Shown here: positions 16,919 to 26,150 of the stretch, in pieces
Layout of the letters: every line of letters begins with the position of its first letter
Numbering within the stretch: position 1 is the stretch's first letter
DNA from: Allobaculum mucilyticum
GTDB taxonomy: Bacteria; Bacillota_I; Bacilli_A; Erysipelotrichales; Erysipelotrichaceae
Reading direction: 5' to 3'
NCBI RefSeq assembly: GCF_022701195.1
Contig: NZ_CP078089.1
Location: 1,984,001-2,048,000, forward strand
DNA: 64,000 nt
The notes under the pieces: generated by a model
What the model was told of the DNA's origin: nothing
Seen by the model: only the letters and a program-made list of their open reading frames with translations
The model's database searches: none
Program-made: the position numbers and the translations under genes

Positions 16919-18567
16919 GATCGATTTTCCCATCTTCTTCTTCTTCCTCTTCTCTTCGCCAGAACCGCTTCCTGGCCATCCTGCTCGCAATCATTCTGGC
17001 TTTCTCGACAATTCTTGCCGGATGCCATGGATCCGAAAAGAGCGCACAGTCATTTGCGGTTCCGGAGAACTTTGATGAATCAAAGCCGGTAACCATTACC
17101 TTCTGGGCGAAAAACGATACAAACAAGAACCAGACCGCTGTCTATAAAAAAGCGATCGAAGATTTTGAAAAGCTCTATCCCAATATCACAGTCAACATGA
17201 AGCTGTATACCGACTATCAGAAGATCTACAGCGACATCATCACCAACATCGCAACCGGAACAACTCCCGACGTGGCGATCACCTATCCCGACCATATTGC
17301 CTCCTACCTGGCTGGCGAAAATGTCGTCATGCCGCTCAATGAACTGATGGCAGATGAAAAATACGGTCTTGGCGGCAGTGAGCTGAAATATGACGGGCCA
17401 AATCAGGATGAGCTGGTTGAGGCGTTTCTGGATGAGGGAATCATCGCCGGAACGCAGTACGCTCTGCCCTTCATGCGTTCAACCGAAGCACTCTATATCA
17501 ATGAAACGCTTGTCAATAAACTTGGCTATACCGTTCCGGATGTCGTGACATGGGACTGGATCTGGGAAGTCTCGCAGAAAGCGGTCGAACAGAAAAATCC
17601 CGACGGAACGTATGCGCTGAACAACCAGAAGGTCCTGATTCCGTTTATCTACAAATCGACCGATAACATGCTGATTACATTGCTGAAGCAGCAGAATGCC
17701 GGCTACTCCGATGAAACCGGCAAAGTGGAAATCTTCAATGACACAACCCGGGCGGATCTGGAAGAAATTGCCGGCTATACCGGGGACGGAGCTTTCTCCA
17801 CCTTTAAAGTCTCCGGCTATCCGGCCAACTTCCTGAATGCTTCGCAGACTCTCTTTGCGGTAGATTCAACAGCCGGTGCGACCTGGATGGGTGCCGATGC
17901 GCCGCTCTCGGATATTGCAGAAGATGCAAAAACAGAATTTGTGACGGCAGTCCGTCCGGTTCCGCAGGTCGATGAGGAGAACATCGAAATGATCTCGCAG
18001 GGACCTTCGCTGGCGATCTTTTCCAAAGACGATCCGCAGCAGGTGCTTGCTGCGTGGCTGTTCTCGCAGTATCTGCTGACCAATGAAGTCCAGCTTGGCT
18101 ACGCGAAAACAGAAGGCTATCTGCCTGTAACGCATAAGGCTCTGGAAAGTGCGGAGTATCAGGATTACCTGGCAAAAGCGGGCAGCGATAATGATGAGCA
18201 TTACAGCGTAAAAATCGATGCCGCAAAACTGCTCCTTGATCACCTGGACGATACCTTTACAACGCCAGTCTTCAACGGTTCGATGTCGCTTAGAAGCGCT
18301 GCAGGAGAACTGGTGGAGGATGTCGTCAAATCCGTCCGACGCAAGATCCCGGTCGATGATGCTTACTTTGACGATCTGTTTTCCAAAGTCAGCACGCTCT
18401 ACCATCTCGATCAGACATCGCCGGCGGCTTCTGGCGTAACGCTTAACCGCAACCTTGGACCGATGCCTGCTTCTTCGACGGCACTGCTTGGCATCCTTGT
18501 TCTGGTGTGGATCGGCATTGCGATCTACATCTGGAAAAGCGGTCTGCTCAAAGAAAAGAAGCGCTGA
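16915..18567 (+). CDS. ABC importer substrate-binding lipoprotein
   Basis: A 550-aa extracellular binding protein of the UgpB/MalE-like superfamily. The N-terminus has a serine tract, then a lipoprotein signal with lipobox LAGC and acylated Cys37. VTITFWAKNDTNKN, TTPDVAITYPDHIASYL and YALPFMRSTEALYIN are typical ligand-binding blocks. The last gene of the operon. Unusually, it ends with a second hydrophobic segment (about residues 523-540) followed by KSGLLKEKKR, which suggests a C-terminal membrane anchor as well. The substrate is not certain: glycerol-3-phosphate esters and oligosaccharides are both possible. Confidence 0.88.
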   Translation: MRSIFPSSSSSSSLRQNRFLAILLAIILAFSTILAGCHGSEKSAQSFAVPENFDESKPVTITFWAKNDTNKNQTAVYKKAIEDFEKLYPNITVNMKLYTDYQKIYSDIITNIATGTTPDVAITYPDHIASYLAGENVVMPLNELMADEKYGLGGSELKYDGPNQDELVEAFLDEGIIAGTQYALPFMRSTEALYINETLVNKLGYTVPDVVTWDWIWEVSQKAVEQKNPDGTYALNNQKVLIPFIYKSTDNMLITLLKQQNAGYSDETGKVEIFNDTTRADLEEIAGYTGDGAFSTFKVSGYPANFLNASQTLFAVDSTAGATWMGADAPLSDIAEDAKTEFVTAVRPVPQVDEENIEMISQGPSLAIFSKDDPQQVLAAWLFSQYLLTNEVQLGYAKTEGYLPVTHKALESAEYQDYLAKAGSDNDEHYSVKIDAAKLLLDHLDDTFTTPVFNGSMSLRSAAGELVEDVVKSVRRKIPVDDAYFDDLFSKVSTLYHLDQTSPAASGVTLNRNLGPMPASSTALLGILVLVWIGIAIYIWKSGLLKEKKR

Positions 18568-18650
18568 GCTGCATGCAGAAATCATCTGTTTCGCCTGTGA
18601 AAAGGACTGAAAATGATAAGGATCCATTCTGAAAGCACTTGCCAGATGGC

Positions 18651-18680
18651 AGAAAAACCGCTCGTTTGAGCGGTTTTTCT
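18651..18680. terminator. Bidirectional terminator after ABC operon
   Basis: AGAAAAACCGCTC pairs perfectly with GAGCGGTTTTTCT over a GTTT loop. The A-tract and T-tract lie within the stem, so it can work in both directions. Confidence 0.88.
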
Positions 18681-18700
18681 GTAGAGGGAATCAGATTCCG

Positions 18701-18706
18701 TATAAT
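18701..18706 (+). promoter_or_regulatory. -10 box upstream of lipoprotein gene
   Basis: A perfect TATAAT 75 nt before the start codon and just after the preceding terminator. No convincing -35 at 16-18 nt; the T-rich end of the terminator stem lies where it would be. Confidence 0.4.
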
Positions 18707-18780
18707 ACGGGCAGAAGACCGGAATTCATCTCCGGGATCAAAAACGCAGAATCACCATTTCTGCAAAAGGAGAAAAATCG

Positions 18781-19569
18781 ATGAAAAAATTCGGACCCGC
18801 ACTTCTGATCGCGGCTCTTGTCATGGGCGGCTGCTCGACAGGCTCAGGAACAGAAACGTCCACTGCATCTTCTGCTGTGAGCGAAACGTCCCAGGCTGCT
18901 TCGACAAGCGAAAGCACAGCACCAGTCATGAGCTATCAGGAATACGTGGATGCTGAGCTGGAAAGTCCTGTCACAATCGAGGCATACGTGCAGGACAAAC
19001 AGAGCTGGTGGGAAGACAAAGCAACCCTGTACCTGGCAGACGAGGACGGCGCTTATTTTGTCTACAATGCCAACGTTTCTGAAGATCTGTACAAAGAGCT
19101 TGAAGCAGGCAAAAAAGTCCGTGTTTCCGGCTACAAGACCGAATGGTCCGGCGAGACCGAAGTCGCCGAAGGCGCTGATGTCGAACTTATTGATGACGCC
19201 GAAACCTACATCGCAAAACCAGTGGATGTCACCGATCTGCTGGGCAATGAAGAAGAGCTGATCAAACACCAGAACCAGCTTGTTACCTTTACAGGTCTTA
19301 CCATTGAACCGGCTTCTGAGGGCAGCGAAGAAGCGTTCATGTACAACTACGACGGTTCCGGCAGCGAAGGCGATGACCTCTATTTCAATGCGAGCGCCAA
19401 CGGCAAGACTTACACATTTACTGTTGAGTCGTACCTGCGCGGTGCAGATAGCGATGTCTACAAAGCTGTCAAAGATCTCAAGGTCGGCGATATCGTTGAT
19501 CTCGAAGGCTTCCTCTACTGGTATGAAGGAGCCAATCCGCATATCATCAGCGTTGTTCTTCCTGAATAA
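18781..19569 (+). CDS. Lipoprotein with OB-fold-like domain
   Basis: A 262-aa predicted surface lipoprotein with lipobox VMGGC and acylated Cys18, then a Ser/Thr/Glu-rich linker to about residue 50. The rest looks like one or two small OB-fold-like beta domains: SPVTIEAYVQDKQSWWEDKATLYLAD followed by GKKVRVSGYKTEW, and a similar VTFTGL...FTVESYL half. Such domains occur in secreted nucleases and binding proteins, but no catalytic motif is visible and the function is unknown. A monocistronic unit with good AAAGGAG. Confidence 0.8.
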   Translation: MKKFGPALLIAALVMGGCSTGSGTETSTASSAVSETSQAASTSESTAPVMSYQEYVDAELESPVTIEAYVQDKQSWWEDKATLYLADEDGAYFVYNANVSEDLYKELEAGKKVRVSGYKTEWSGETEVAEGADVELIDDAETYIAKPVDVTDLLGNEEELIKHQNQLVTFTGLTIEPASEGSEEAFMYNYDGSGSEGDDLYFNASANGKTYTFTVESYLRGADSDVYKAVKDLKVGDIVDLEGFLYWYEGANPHIISVVLPE

Positions 19570-19639
19570 CATCCTGATTTAACTTTCCAGACTGGATCTG
19601 TACAGAAAGCAGAATCCAGCAGGATCCACGCAAAAGAAG

Positions 19640-19666
19640 CACGGCAGAAAAGTGTCGTGTTTTTTT
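19640..19666 (+). terminator. Terminator of lipoprotein gene
   Basis: CACGGC and GTCGTG pair (one G-T wobble) with an 8-nt loop, followed by seven Ts. The first IS copy inserted 18 nt downstream. Confidence 0.65.
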
Positions 19667-19683
19667 ATTTTGTAAGCCCTAAC

Positions 19684-21333
19684 CAATGTCATTAAGTTAA
19701 GATTTCTCAGACCACATCAGCGTTAAGCAGTGATGTGGTCTTTTTTCTACTCTTCAAGTCAAATCTCGAATGATTCGAGTTTTTTCACTTTTTTCTAAAA
19801 ATCTATTGACAAATTTCTGCCGCCGCGCGGCTGCTTCGCAGCCGATGGGGAGAACTTAAAGGAGTTTTCCCTATGACTGCTATCGCCAAAGAATGTTCTT
19901 TCTTCAGAAACACCTTCCTCAATATCATCAGCTCAGAAACGGCGAACCCTGCCAATTTTACTTCTCAGTCCGCCTTCACCCGTAAGCGGCAGATTGACCT
20001 GCATGAGCTTGTCCTTCTTCCGTTTCAGCTGACAGAGGAATCCCTCGCTGCTTCCTTTCCCTGGATCCTGTTTAAGGGCGGATCATCTGTTTCAGCCTCT
20101 GCTGTGTCTCAGGCCCGTTCCAAAATCAACTCTTCACTTTATAAAAACGTCTTCAATCGGTTTAACAAGGCAACTTCCAGCTCTGATGTTAAAACCTTCA
20201 AGGGTTATCGCCTCCTCGCTGTAGATGGAAGCGAGATTCAAGTTCTTCCTGAACAGGACAATGACATCACCTATGGCGCTTCTAAAAAAGGCAAGAAGAG
20301 GCACTTTGTTCATTTGAATGCCGAATTCGACGCCCTCAACTCCGTCTTTACTGACGCGCTGCTTCAACCCGGCTCTGAGAAGAATGAAGATTCAGCTCTT
20401 CTTGAACTCGCTCAGCGTTCTTCATTTCAGAAAGCCATCTTCATCGCTGATCGGGGATACGAAGCTCTTATGTCTTTCTATCGCCTGCAGAAGGAACATG
20501 TCCCTTTTGTCATACGTATCAAAGACGAGACATCATCTACAAGCATTCTCAAGTACTATAAGACTCCCGAGTCAGAAGAGTATGACATTCCTTTCAATGT
20601 GATTCTGACCAGTAAAAACAACAGGCATGTCAAAGACCATTGGGATGTCTATAAGTACATCTCTTCGTACAGGAAGCAGCCTGAATTTGACGGTCAAACG
20701 ACTGAACTCCCTTTAAATATCAGGGTTGTGAGGTTCAAAGCTGCCTGCGAAGGGAATGAATCATTCATTACCGTCTGCACCAATCTGTCGGAAGCTGAGT
20801 TTGGGACCGAGGACATCAAGCAGATCTACCGTCTGCGCTGGCAGGTTGAAGTCGGCTTCAGGGGACTGAAACGAAACACCGATCTTGAATGGACTCATTC
20901 AAGGAAGCTTGATCTGGTCCAGGCAGAGATCTATGCCAAAATGACTCTCTACAATCTTTGTTCCCGTTTGCGCAACAAGGTAGAAAGATCTCGTCAGCAC
21001 CAGAAGCGCATCGCTCAGGCCAAAAAGCACAAGCAGAAGGCAGATTTCGGATTCATCATCAAAACGATTCAACAGTGGCTGTTCAAAAAAGCCAGAATCA
21101 GCTTGAGTACACTGGAAGATCTTCTTCTGGCCAGGATATCTCCGATCAGAGAAGGAAGAGCTGATACCAGAAAGAAGAAGTGACAGATTTGAAAACCGAA
21201 AAGTCATCAGGATGATTTTTTCAACAGGTAGAAAATCATCCTTTTCGTCATGCCTGAGACGCAAAATATAAGAAATGACAACGCTCATGAACATGGTATA
21301 CGATTTTTATCCCTCCTTAACTTAATGACATTG
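19684..21333 (+). mobile_element. IS4-family insertion sequence, copy 1
   Basis: A 1650-bp element with perfect 18-bp terminal inverted repeats (CAATGTCATTAAGTTAAG) and a 10-bp target duplication AAGCCCTAAC at 19674-19683 and 21334-21343. Just inside the left end are two intrinsic terminators (19710-19746 and 19765-19786). A third hairpin (AGGATGATTTT with AAAATCATCCT) follows the transposase. It is identical in layout to copies at 21756 and 54709. Confidence 0.96.
19873..21183 (+). CDS. IS4-family DDE transposase, copy 1
   Basis: A 436-aa intact transposase. The DDE triad is visible as Asp118 (LAVDGSEIQV), Asp193 (FIADRGYE) and Glu326, inside the IS4 signature Y319-x2-R322-x3-E326-x6-K333 (IYRLRWQVEVGFRGLK). 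A basic C-terminus follows. A good AAGGAG lies upstream. TTGACA at about 19807 is followed by a GC-rich hairpin (CGGCTGC/GCAGCCG) rather than a -10 box, so expression is probably kept low. The protein is identical to the other two copies. Confidence 0.95.
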   Translation: MTAIAKECSFFRNTFLNIISSETANPANFTSQSAFTRKRQIDLHELVLLPFQLTEESLAASFPWILFKGGSSVSASAVSQARSKINSSLYKNVFNRFNKATSSSDVKTFKGYRLLAVDGSEIQVLPEQDNDITYGASKKGKKRHFVHLNAEFDALNSVFTDALLQPGSEKNEDSALLELAQRSSFQKAIFIADRGYEALMSFYRLQKEHVPFVIRIKDETSSTSILKYYKTPESEEYDIPFNVILTSKNNRHVKDHWDVYKYISSYRKQPEFDGQTTELPLNIRVVRFKAACEGNESFITVCTNLSEAEFGTEDIKQIYRLRWQVEVGFRGLKRNTDLEWTHSRKLDLVQAEIYAKMTLYNLCSRLRNKVERSRQHQKRIAQAKKHKQKADFGFIIKTIQQWLFKKARISLSTLEDLLLARISPIREGRADTRKKK

Positions 21334-21343
21334 AAGCCCTAAC

Positions 21344-21745
21344 GAATTGAAAAAGACGATGACACAACAACACACAGATTCGAAAAACAAACAGAAAAGA
21401 GTCAAAGAAAACTCAATGAAAATATAATGAAAAACAGAATGACGTCATATGTAAATTTTCTGTGACCAGTGCTGGACTCACTTTTTCTGGCAGGCTCTCC
21501 AGGCGAAACTGCGCAAGAAAAACGGAAAACGGAACGCAGTCAGTCTGGAAAAAGGAGCCTTGCAGAGAAAAGAAAGCCTGGAACAGGGCACGCTGCGTGT
21601 TTTTATCATGAGGCGATTAGAAACCGCATTGGCCGCCTGTTTTGAAAGGATCAGGCCGCAAAAAGAGGCTAGAACCAGGCAGAAACGAGGCATTGAAACA
21701 GGTCCTTTCTTTCGCTGGTTTCTGTGTAATTCATACCAGACATAT
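21344..21745. other. Gene-free island between two IS copies
   Basis: About 400 bp of ordinary intergenic sequence between IS copies 1 and 2. Short frames exist on both strands, but none has a ribosome site or recognisable product. It appears to be a fragment of the original lipoprotein-tkt intergenic region. Confidence 0.5.
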
Positions 21746-21755
21746 ATATGAGGAA

Positions 21756-23405
21756 CAATGTCATTAAGTTAAGATTTCTCAGACCACATCAGCGTTAAGC
21801 AGTGATGTGGTCTTTTTTCTACTCTTCAAGTCAAATCTCGAATGATTCGAGTTTTTTCACTTTTTTCTAAAAATCTATTGACAAATTTCTGCCGCCGCGC
21901 GGCTGCTTCGCAGCCGATGGGGAGAACTTAAAGGAGTTTTCCCTATGACTGCTATCGCCAAAGAATGTTCTTTCTTCAGAAACACCTTCCTCAATATCAT
22001 CAGCTCAGAAACGGCGAACCCTGCCAATTTTACTTCTCAGTCCGCCTTCACCCGTAAGCGGCAGATTGACCTGCATGAGCTTGTCCTTCTTCCGTTTCAG
22101 CTGACAGAGGAATCCCTCGCTGCTTCCTTTCCCTGGATCCTGTTTAAGGGCGGATCATCTGTTTCAGCCTCTGCTGTGTCTCAGGCCCGTTCCAAAATCA
22201 ACTCTTCACTTTATAAAAACGTCTTCAATCGGTTTAACAAGGCAACTTCCAGCTCTGATGTTAAAACCTTCAAGGGTTATCGCCTCCTCGCTGTAGATGG
22301 AAGCGAGATTCAAGTTCTTCCTGAACAGGACAATGACATCACCTATGGCGCTTCTAAAAAAGGCAAGAAGAGGCACTTTGTTCATTTGAATGCCGAATTC
22401 GACGCCCTCAACTCCGTCTTTACTGACGCGCTGCTTCAACCCGGCTCTGAGAAGAATGAAGATTCAGCTCTTCTTGAACTCGCTCAGCGTTCTTCATTTC
22501 AGAAAGCCATCTTCATCGCTGATCGGGGATACGAAGCTCTTATGTCTTTCTATCGCCTGCAGAAGGAACATGTCCCTTTTGTCATACGTATCAAAGACGA
22601 GACATCATCTACAAGCATTCTCAAGTACTATAAGACTCCCGAGTCAGAAGAGTATGACATTCCTTTCAATGTGATTCTGACCAGTAAAAACAACAGGCAT
22701 GTCAAAGACCATTGGGATGTCTATAAGTACATCTCTTCGTACAGGAAGCAGCCTGAATTTGACGGTCAAACGACTGAACTCCCTTTAAATATCAGGGTTG
22801 TGAGGTTCAAAGCTGCCTGCGAAGGGAATGAATCATTCATTACCGTCTGCACCAATCTGTCGGAAGCTGAGTTTGGGACCGAGGACATCAAGCAGATCTA
22901 CCGTCTGCGCTGGCAGGTTGAAGTCGGCTTCAGGGGACTGAAACGAAACACCGATCTTGAATGGACTCATTCAAGGAAGCTTGATCTGGTCCAGGCAGAG
23001 ATCTATGCCAAAATGACTCTCTACAATCTTTGTTCCCGTTTGCGCAACAAGGTAGAAAGATCTCGTCAGCACCAGAAGCGCATCGCTCAGGCCAAAAAGC
23101 ACAAGCAGAAGGCAGATTTCGGATTCATCATCAAAACGATTCAACAGTGGCTGTTCAAAAAAGCCAGAATCAGCTTGAGTACACTGGAAGATCTTCTTCT
23201 GGCCAGGATATCTCCGATCAGAGAAGGAAGAGCTGATACCAGAAAGAAGAAGTGACAGATTTGAAAACCGAAAAGTCATCAGGATGATTTTTTCAACAGG
23301 TAGAAAATCATCCTTTTCGTCATGCCTGAGACGCAAAATATAAGAAATGACAACGCTCATGAACAGGGTATACGATTTTTATCCCTCCTTAACTTAATGA
23401 CATTG
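21756..23405 (+). mobile_element. IS4-family insertion sequence, copy 2
   Basis: A 1650-bp element, same orientation as copy 1, with the same 18-bp inverted repeats. Its target duplication is different: ATATGAGGAA at 21746-21755 and 23406-23415. The only difference I noticed from copies 1 and 3 is one base near the right end (GAACAGGGTA instead of GAACATGGTA), outside the transposase gene. Confidence 0.96.
21945..23255 (+). CDS. IS4-family DDE transposase, copy 2
   Basis: A 436-aa protein, identical in sequence to the transposase at 19873 with the same DDE residues (118, 193, 326), ribosome site and upstream terminators. Intact and presumably functional. Confidence 0.95.
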   Translation: MTAIAKECSFFRNTFLNIISSETANPANFTSQSAFTRKRQIDLHELVLLPFQLTEESLAASFPWILFKGGSSVSASAVSQARSKINSSLYKNVFNRFNKATSSSDVKTFKGYRLLAVDGSEIQVLPEQDNDITYGASKKGKKRHFVHLNAEFDALNSVFTDALLQPGSEKNEDSALLELAQRSSFQKAIFIADRGYEALMSFYRLQKEHVPFVIRIKDETSSTSILKYYKTPESEEYDIPFNVILTSKNNRHVKDHWDVYKYISSYRKQPEFDGQTTELPLNIRVVRFKAACEGNESFITVCTNLSEAEFGTEDIKQIYRLRWQVEVGFRGLKRNTDLEWTHSRKLDLVQAEIYAKMTLYNLCSRLRNKVERSRQHQKRIAQAKKHKQKADFGFIIKTIQQWLFKKARISLSTLEDLLLARISPIREGRADTRKKK

Positions 23406-23415
23406 ATATGAGGAA

Positions 23416-23964
23416 AGAAAAAAACCGGAATCTGGCTGGGTTTTAGCGGTGCAGAGCGAAAAATTCCGATCAGAACTGCATTGCCGGCGGCGTAAGCGCA
23501 TCTAAAAAAATGGGGCAGATGAATAATACGGATCTGAATGAAAAACATGGAAAGAGCAGAAAAGCAATGAGAAATCTGTCAAAGCGTGAAGAAACGGACT
23601 TCAAAGGGCGAATCAGCAGAAAATTTGCACAGAAATCGAATAGTGGAAGACTGACTGCCAGCGCGGATAAAGAAGACGGATGTCAAAAGAAAATACTGCA
23701 GGCCAGAGCAGAAAAACAGTCTGATCCGGATGAAAATATTTTCCCTGAGCGGCGATTGAGATCGACTGACACCTGGGTCTGAACTGTGCTAAAAAAAGAC
23801 GGATTCGCTATACTGTACATGCCAGAAGCCCCTCTTCGACTTCAAAGCCGCCGAGGCAGGCAATAGACATTTTTTTCGTTTCGAGTATCCTATAAACGGT
23901 CTGCCGCACAGGGCAGACGTATTGTACCTAAGGAAGAAACTGTAAACTGCACAAGGACATGAAT
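23416..23964 (+). promoter_or_regulatory. tkt upstream region with promoter candidates
   Basis: No convincing gene; a 90-codon frame at 23510 lacks a ribosome site and any recognisable product. Two -10-like boxes are present: TATACT at 23809-23814 and TATAAA at 23891-23896. A TAGACA lies 21 nt before the second, wider than usual. A perfect hairpin (GTCTGCC/GGCAGAC, 23899-23917) would lie at the start of a transcript from the second. Confidence 0.4.
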
Positions 23965-25965
23965 ATGACGAATATTGATCAGAAATCCGTTAATGCGATT
24001 CGCATTCTCGCTGCTGACGCGATCCAGAAAGCCAACTCCGGACACCCCGGTGCACCTCTTGGAACCGCGCCGATGATGTATGAACTGTACGGCCGGCATC
24101 TGCGCCACAACCCTAAAAATCCGAAGTGGGAGAACCGTGACCGTTTCATTCTTTCCGGAGGACACGGCTCTGCCGGACTGTATGCCCTTCTTCATCTTTT
24201 TGGATATGGAATTTCCCAGGAAGATCTTAAAAATTTCCGGCAGCTCAATTCGCTGACACCGGGTCACCCCGAATATGGCCACACTGCTGCTGTTGAATGC
24301 ACAACCGGACCTCTTGGCTCCGGACTTTCCGCCGCTGTCGGCATGGCAATTGCCGAAGAGTTCCTCGCTGAACGCTTCAACCGTCCGGGATTCCCGATTG
24401 TTGACCACTGCACATTTGTAGAAGTCGGCGACGGCGACATGATGGAAGGTATTTCCCAGGAAGCTCTTTCCCTGGCTGGCACGCTGAAACTCGGCAAGCT
24501 GAATATCCTTTACGATTCCAACAACATCACCATTGAAGGTGATACTGCACCTGTCTTCGCTGAAAATGTAGAAGACCGCATGAAAGCTCTCGGCTTCTCG
24601 ACATGGACGATTGAAGACGGCAACGATATCGAAGCCATCGGCAATGCCATCAAAGAGGCAAAAGCCGATCTTGAACATCCATCTTTCATTACTGTTAAAA
24701 CAAAAATCGGCTACGGCAGCCCGAAGGAAGGTTCTGCTTCCTCCCATGGCGAGCCGCTTGGCACTGAAAACGTAGCTGCACTCCGTGAAAACCTGAACTG
24801 GCCTTCCACAGAAGCGTTCTACGTTCCTTCGGACGTTTATGAAAACTTCGAAGAACTCGCAAAACGCGGCGAAGGCGAAGAAGCAGGCTGGACTGCTCTG
24901 TACGAAGCGTATAAGAAAGAGTATCCCGAACTGGAAGCTGAATACCGCAGAATGCTGGATCAGAAACCGGATATGGAAGCCATCGAAGCTCTTGACCTGT
25001 ATGCAAAACCTGAAAAAGCCGAGGCAACCCGTGCTTCTTCCGGCCGCATGATCAACAAGTTTAAAGACGTTATGCCTTCTCTTGTCGGCGGGTCCGCTGA
25101 CCTTGGACCTTCCAACAAAACCGAAATGAAAGGCGAAGGCGACTTCGGACCGAATAACCGTTCTGGCCGCAACCTGCACTTCGGTGTCCGTGAACTTGCT
25201 ATGGCCGGCATTGCCAATGGTCTGGCTCTGAGCGGACTGCGCCCATACGTCGGAACATTCTTTGTCTTCTCCGACTACGCAAAACCAATGGCCCGTCTGG
25301 CAGCTCTGATGAACCTGCCAGTCACCTATGTCTTCTCCCACGATTCCATCGGTGTTGGTGAAGACGGCCCGACCCATCAGCCAATTGAACACCTGGCTTC
25401 CTACCGCTCCATCCCGAACATTGTTGTTTTCCGTCCGGCAGATGCCACGGAAACAGCAGCAGGCTGGACACTGGCAGCACAGCGTACAACTGGCCCGACC
25501 GCTCTGATTCTGACCCGTCAGAACGTTGAACAGCTGGCTGAAACATCCAAAGAAGCCCTCAAAGGCGCCTACATTCTCAAAGACTCCAAAGCAGAGCTGC
25601 CGCAGGTTATCCTGATCGCATCCGGATCCGAAGCTGCTCCGACTCTGAAAGCTGCAGAAATGCTTGAAAGCGAAGGCATCGATGCCCGCGTTGTCAGCAT
25701 GCCGTCCATGGAACTCTTTGAAATGCAGCCAGAAGAGTACCGCGAATCCGTTCTCCCGCGTAAAGTGCGTGCACGTGTCGCAGTAGAAGCCTCAAAAGAC
25801 TTCGGCTGGGGCCGCTACACAGGCATTGACGGCGAGATCATCGGTATGAAGAGCTTTGGTACATCCGCACCTGGTTCTCAGCTGTTTGAGTACTTTGGCT
25901 TCACACCGGAAAACATTGCAGCAGCTGCTAAACGCACCGTTGCACGTGTTGAAGCTGACCGCTAA
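23965..25965 (+). CDS. tkt: Transketolase
   Basis: A 666-aa thiamine diphosphate and Mg-dependent enzyme of the pentose phosphate pathway that moves two-carbon units between sugar phosphates. ANSGHPGAPLGTAPMMY near the N-terminus, the cofactor block GDGDMMEGISQEA near residue 158, and the pyrimidine-domain GVGEDGPTHQPIEHL near residue 462 are all present. Length is normal. An AAGGA lies 7 nt before the ATG at 23965 but only 1 nt before the ATG at 23959, so the second was chosen. Confidence 0.97.
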   Translation: MTNIDQKSVNAIRILAADAIQKANSGHPGAPLGTAPMMYELYGRHLRHNPKNPKWENRDRFILSGGHGSAGLYALLHLFGYGISQEDLKNFRQLNSLTPGHPEYGHTAAVECTTGPLGSGLSAAVGMAIAEEFLAERFNRPGFPIVDHCTFVEVGDGDMMEGISQEALSLAGTLKLGKLNILYDSNNITIEGDTAPVFAENVEDRMKALGFSTWTIEDGNDIEAIGNAIKEAKADLEHPSFITVKTKIGYGSPKEGSASSHGEPLGTENVAALRENLNWPSTEAFYVPSDVYENFEELAKRGEGEEAGWTALYEAYKKEYPELEAEYRRMLDQKPDMEAIEALDLYAKPEKAEATRASSGRMINKFKDVMPSLVGGSADLGPSNKTEMKGEGDFGPNNRSGRNLHFGVRELAMAGIANGLALSGLRPYVGTFFVFSDYAKPMARLAALMNLPVTYVFSHDSIGVGEDGPTHQPIEHLASYRSIPNIVVFRPADATETAAGWTLAAQRTTGPTALILTRQNVEQLAETSKEALKGAYILKDSKAELPQVILIASGSEAAPTLKAAEMLESEGIDARVVSMPSMELFEMQPEEYRESVLPRKVRARVAVEASKDFGWGRYTGIDGEIIGMKSFGTSAPGSQLFEYFGFTPENIAAAAKRTVARVEADR

Positions 25966-25999
25966 TCACAATCACATAAACCAAAATCTGTATCCTTCA

Positions 26000-26037
26000 G
26001 GAGAAAGCGCACAATCGAGCGCTTTCTCCTTTTTTTC
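26000..26037 (+). terminator. Terminator of tkt
   Basis: A perfect 11-bp stem GGAGAAAGCGC/GCGCTTTCTCC with an 8-nt loop and an uninterrupted T-run. Confidence 0.93.
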
Positions 26038-26150
26038 AATCCGCACAGGGAGTCTTCCGCGCTAAACTGAGACCGAAACAGCGCAGATCCTGCTTTTGCT
26101 AGAACGGAAGCAGGACAGAGATAAGAAAAGAAAATCAGAAAGGAACCTGT

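Noticed and set aside
19684-23405. Composite transposon carrying cargo between IS copies 1 and 2
   Set aside because: The two copies have different target duplications and the intervening 400 bp holds no gene, so separate insertions fit better.
23510-23782. 90-codon plus-strand frame upstream of tkt
   Set aside because: No Shine-Dalgarno, no recognisable product, biased Lys/Arg/Ser composition, and it lies just upstream of the tkt promoter region.
23890-25392. 500-codon minus-strand frame opposite tkt
   Set aside because: Antisense shadow of a housekeeping enzyme without supporting signals.
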